A stretch of DNA of 64,000 nucleotides from Streptomyces sp. NBC_00370 (GTDB taxonomy: Bacteria > Actinomycetota > Actinomycetes > Streptomycetales > Streptomycetaceae), in the NCBI RefSeq assembly GCF_036084755.1, contig NZ_CP107968.1, positions 8,502,001 through 8,566,000 of the forward strand, given 5' to 3'. Numbering within the stretch: position 1 is the stretch's first letter; each line of letters opens with the position of its first letter. Of the stretch, positions 62,759 to 64,000 are shown in pieces. The translations under genes were made by a program, and so were the position numbers. The notes beneath the pieces are model-generated. The model had not been told where the DNA came from. It saw only the letters and a list, made by a program, of their open reading frames with translations, and ran no database searches.

Positions 62759-63854
62759 CTTCCGTGACGAGGTTTTGCTGATCTTCGGACCGTTCTGCCG
62801 GTAGGGGGGAGACAGTGGGGGAGCAGGTGTAGGAGTGGATGGGCGGCAGTCCCGGCAGCACGTCGGGCCACACTGCGTTGAGCGCGTGCGCGGTGGGGAC
62901 GAAGATCGTTCCGAGGGTGGCCAGGGCAGAGACGTCGTGCCATTCCCAGCGCACGAAGTGGTGCGGTTCGGGTAGGCCTAGTTCGCCTTCCCAGGCGGTG
63001 ACGCGGACGACGGCGGTGATGCGCCGTACGTCGAGCCGGTCGTCGTGGAGCACGGTGATGACGTGAGCGCCCTCCACGCCCGCCGTCAGCCCGGTTTCCT
63101 CCGCCAACTCCCTGACAGCGGCCGCCGGTGCGGCCTCTCCTGTCTCGATCCGGCCGGCCGGCAGCTCCCACATGCCCAGGATCGAACGGCCCAGCAGGAC
63201 CCGTCCGGACGGATCCGTGACCACCGCCGCGGCACCGAAAACCGCCTGCGGCTCGGGCCGCTGCTTCTCCTTCGTACGCAACGGGCCAACCGGGCCGCGT
63301 AGGACCAGCAGCGCCAGATCCGACGCCTCGAACCGACCGACCTGTTCCAACCCGTCGGTGAGCGCGCCCAGTTCATCTTCGTCCAGTCCGATGCGGCGCT
63401 GCTCCTCGTCCGTGTCATGTGTTGCGACCGGTGTGATCACGATGAGGACTCCTGGCTCGCGCAGCCGGGCGGTCAGCCGGCGCACCGTGCGGGCACGATT
63501 GCGGATGAACGCAATGGACAGCCGCATGACGATCAGGTCGTACCCGTCCTCCGCAAGCCGGTCCAGGTCGTCATGCTCCACGTCCAGGCACAGCCAGCGC
63601 GCCCCCTCCACCTCGGAGTGTTCCGCGCGAGCCCGGTCCAGCGCACCCTCGGCGAAATCGACACCGTCGACGGTGTACCCCAGCGAGCCGAGGTAGCCGA
63701 CCAACTCCCCGGTGCCGCAGCCGATATCGAGCGCCCTGCCGCCCTCAGGCGGCAGGGCGTGCTCAACGAGGAGGCCCTTCTCCTCGTCCCCGAGCGGCTG
63801 GAAGCCGCCTCCGTCGGCGTAGTGCTGGGACCAGTTGTTCAGGGTGTAGCCCAC
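62742..63854 (-). CDS. SAM methyltransferase-Nudix hydrolase fusion
   Basis: 370 aa from GTG/ATG at 63854. Residues 1-150 are a class I methyltransferase: LPPEGGRALDIGCGTGELVG (SAM-binding GxGxG), VDGVDFAEGAL and MRLSIAFIRNRART. A linker leads to a Nudix domain (about 205-340) with AGRIETGEAAPAAAVRELAE then ETGL. A Ser/Pro tail ends it. The N-terminal opening YTLNNWSQHYADGGGF is also seen in stand-alone Streptomyces methyltransferases. The fusion suggests that nucleotide-linked substrate is hydrolysed and methylated, or guarded, in one step. First complete gene of the cluster. Confidence 0.85.
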   Translation of the reverse strand: MGYTLNNWSQHYADGGGFQPLGDEEKGLLVEHALPPEGGRALDIGCGTGELVGYLGSLGYTVDGVDFAEGALDRARAEHSEVEGARWLCLDVEHDDLDRLAEDGYDLIVMRLSIAFIRNRARTVRRLTARLREPGVLIVITPVATHDTDEEQRRIGLDEDELGALTDGLEQVGRFEASDLALLVLRGPVGPLRTKEKQRPEPQAVFGAAAVVTDPSGRVLLGRSILGMWELPAGRIETGEAAPAAAVRELAEETGLTAGVEGAHVITVLHDDRLDVRRITAVVRVTAWEGELGLPEPHHFVRWEWHDVSALATLGTIFVPTAHALNAVWPDVLPGLPPIHSYTCSPTVSPLPAERSEDQQNLVTEGGQGA

Positions 63855-63901
63855 AGATCACTCCTCGGTCCGCCGGTCGGGCACCAACACGATGCTGCTC
63901 T

Positions 63902-64000
63902 TCATTCGTTGCCCCAGCCCCAAGTGCCGAAGTACGCGGCCGCGCCGGTGCGGCGGGCCTCTTCTACCGCGCTCAGGCGCGCGAAGTCCCGGGCTGGCAT
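63902..64000 (-). CDS. Short reading frame at window edge, Trp/Gly-rich C-terminus
   Basis: The last codons of a minus-strand frame: an ATG sits exactly at 64000 and the stop at 63902, giving 32 codons ending AAYFGTWGWGNE. It is unclear whether the ATG is the start or an internal Met of a longer protein that continues outside. It is 47 bp upstream of the methyltransferase-Nudix gene on the same strand. A small peptide precursor is possible, as is the tail of an ordinary enzyme. Confidence 0.4.
   Translation of the reverse strand: MPARDFARLSAVEEARRTGAAAYFGTWGWGNE

Noticed and set aside
1..64000. tRNA, rRNA or CRISPR arrays
   Set aside because: No cloverleaf-like sequence with a conserved T-loop, no rRNA-like conserved stretch and no regularly spaced repeats were recognised by eye.

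Overview
The window is high-GC DNA with strong G/C third-position bias, frequent GTG starts, 4-nt ATGA/GTGA gene overlaps, perfect-stem terminators and many secreted CBM13 (ricin-B) enzymes. This points to a Streptomyces-like actinomycete chromosome. The density of broken genes and IS remnants fits an accessory region, perhaps a chromosome arm; that placement is inference.

Layout. 0-6 kb: a TetR/NAD(P)-binding pair, a DUF2461-type protein, a lipoprotein, an integrase relic and a large unrecognised protein. 6-10.5 kb: an accessory island with a Ku C-terminal tail, a frameshifted small gene, an Imm21-like protein, a truncated ISL3 transposase and a 5'-truncated RHS toxin beside a CPCC-type putative immunity gene. 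10.6-13.2 kb: LysR, a divergent inositol-monophosphatase-like protein and an F420/NADP-type oxidoreductase.

13.5-35.8 kb is the main functional unit, a carbohydrate-utilisation locus. A tightly overlapped minus-strand operon encodes GntR, a DapA-type lyase, an IlvD/Edd sugar-acid dehydratase and a complete ABC importer. It is followed upstream by secreted enzymes: a GH2 beta-galactosidase, a CBM13/FN3 PQQ-type sugar dehydrogenase, an SGNH esterase with CBM13, GH59 with CBM13, GH76 with ricin-like repeats and GH27 with CBM13. My model is that a galactose/mannose-containing polymer is deacylated and cut outside the cell, some sugar is oxidised to an aldonic acid, and the acid is imported and broken down by a non-phosphorylative dehydratase/lyase route.

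36-45.3 kb: an epoxide hydrolase, sortase and trypsin-like relics, an ABC-2 exporter divergent from a two-component system, a pile of IS3/IS30 and molybdenum-hydroxylase fragments, an SDR/MarR pair sharing a perfect 15-bp inverted repeat, and a broken TetR gene. 45.3-50 kb: a tyrosine integrase with a small upstream partner, several small membrane or hypothetical proteins and a frameshifted IS5-type element.

50.5-59.2 kb: a decayed PAS/GAF/PP2C phosphatase cut by a complete IS701-family element with CTAG target duplications, a KAP P-loop NTPase with a nuclease-like N-terminus, degraded small genes and a 3'-truncated IS3 element. 59.3-64 kb: a cluster of a double-Nudix protein, a frameshifted PIG-L deacetylase, an MFS exporter, a methyltransferase-Nudix fusion and, at the edge, a short reading frame ending in a Trp/Gly-rich tail. 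Around ten reading frames are broken by apparent 1-2 nt indels, so either strong local decay or uncorrected sequencing errors must be considered.
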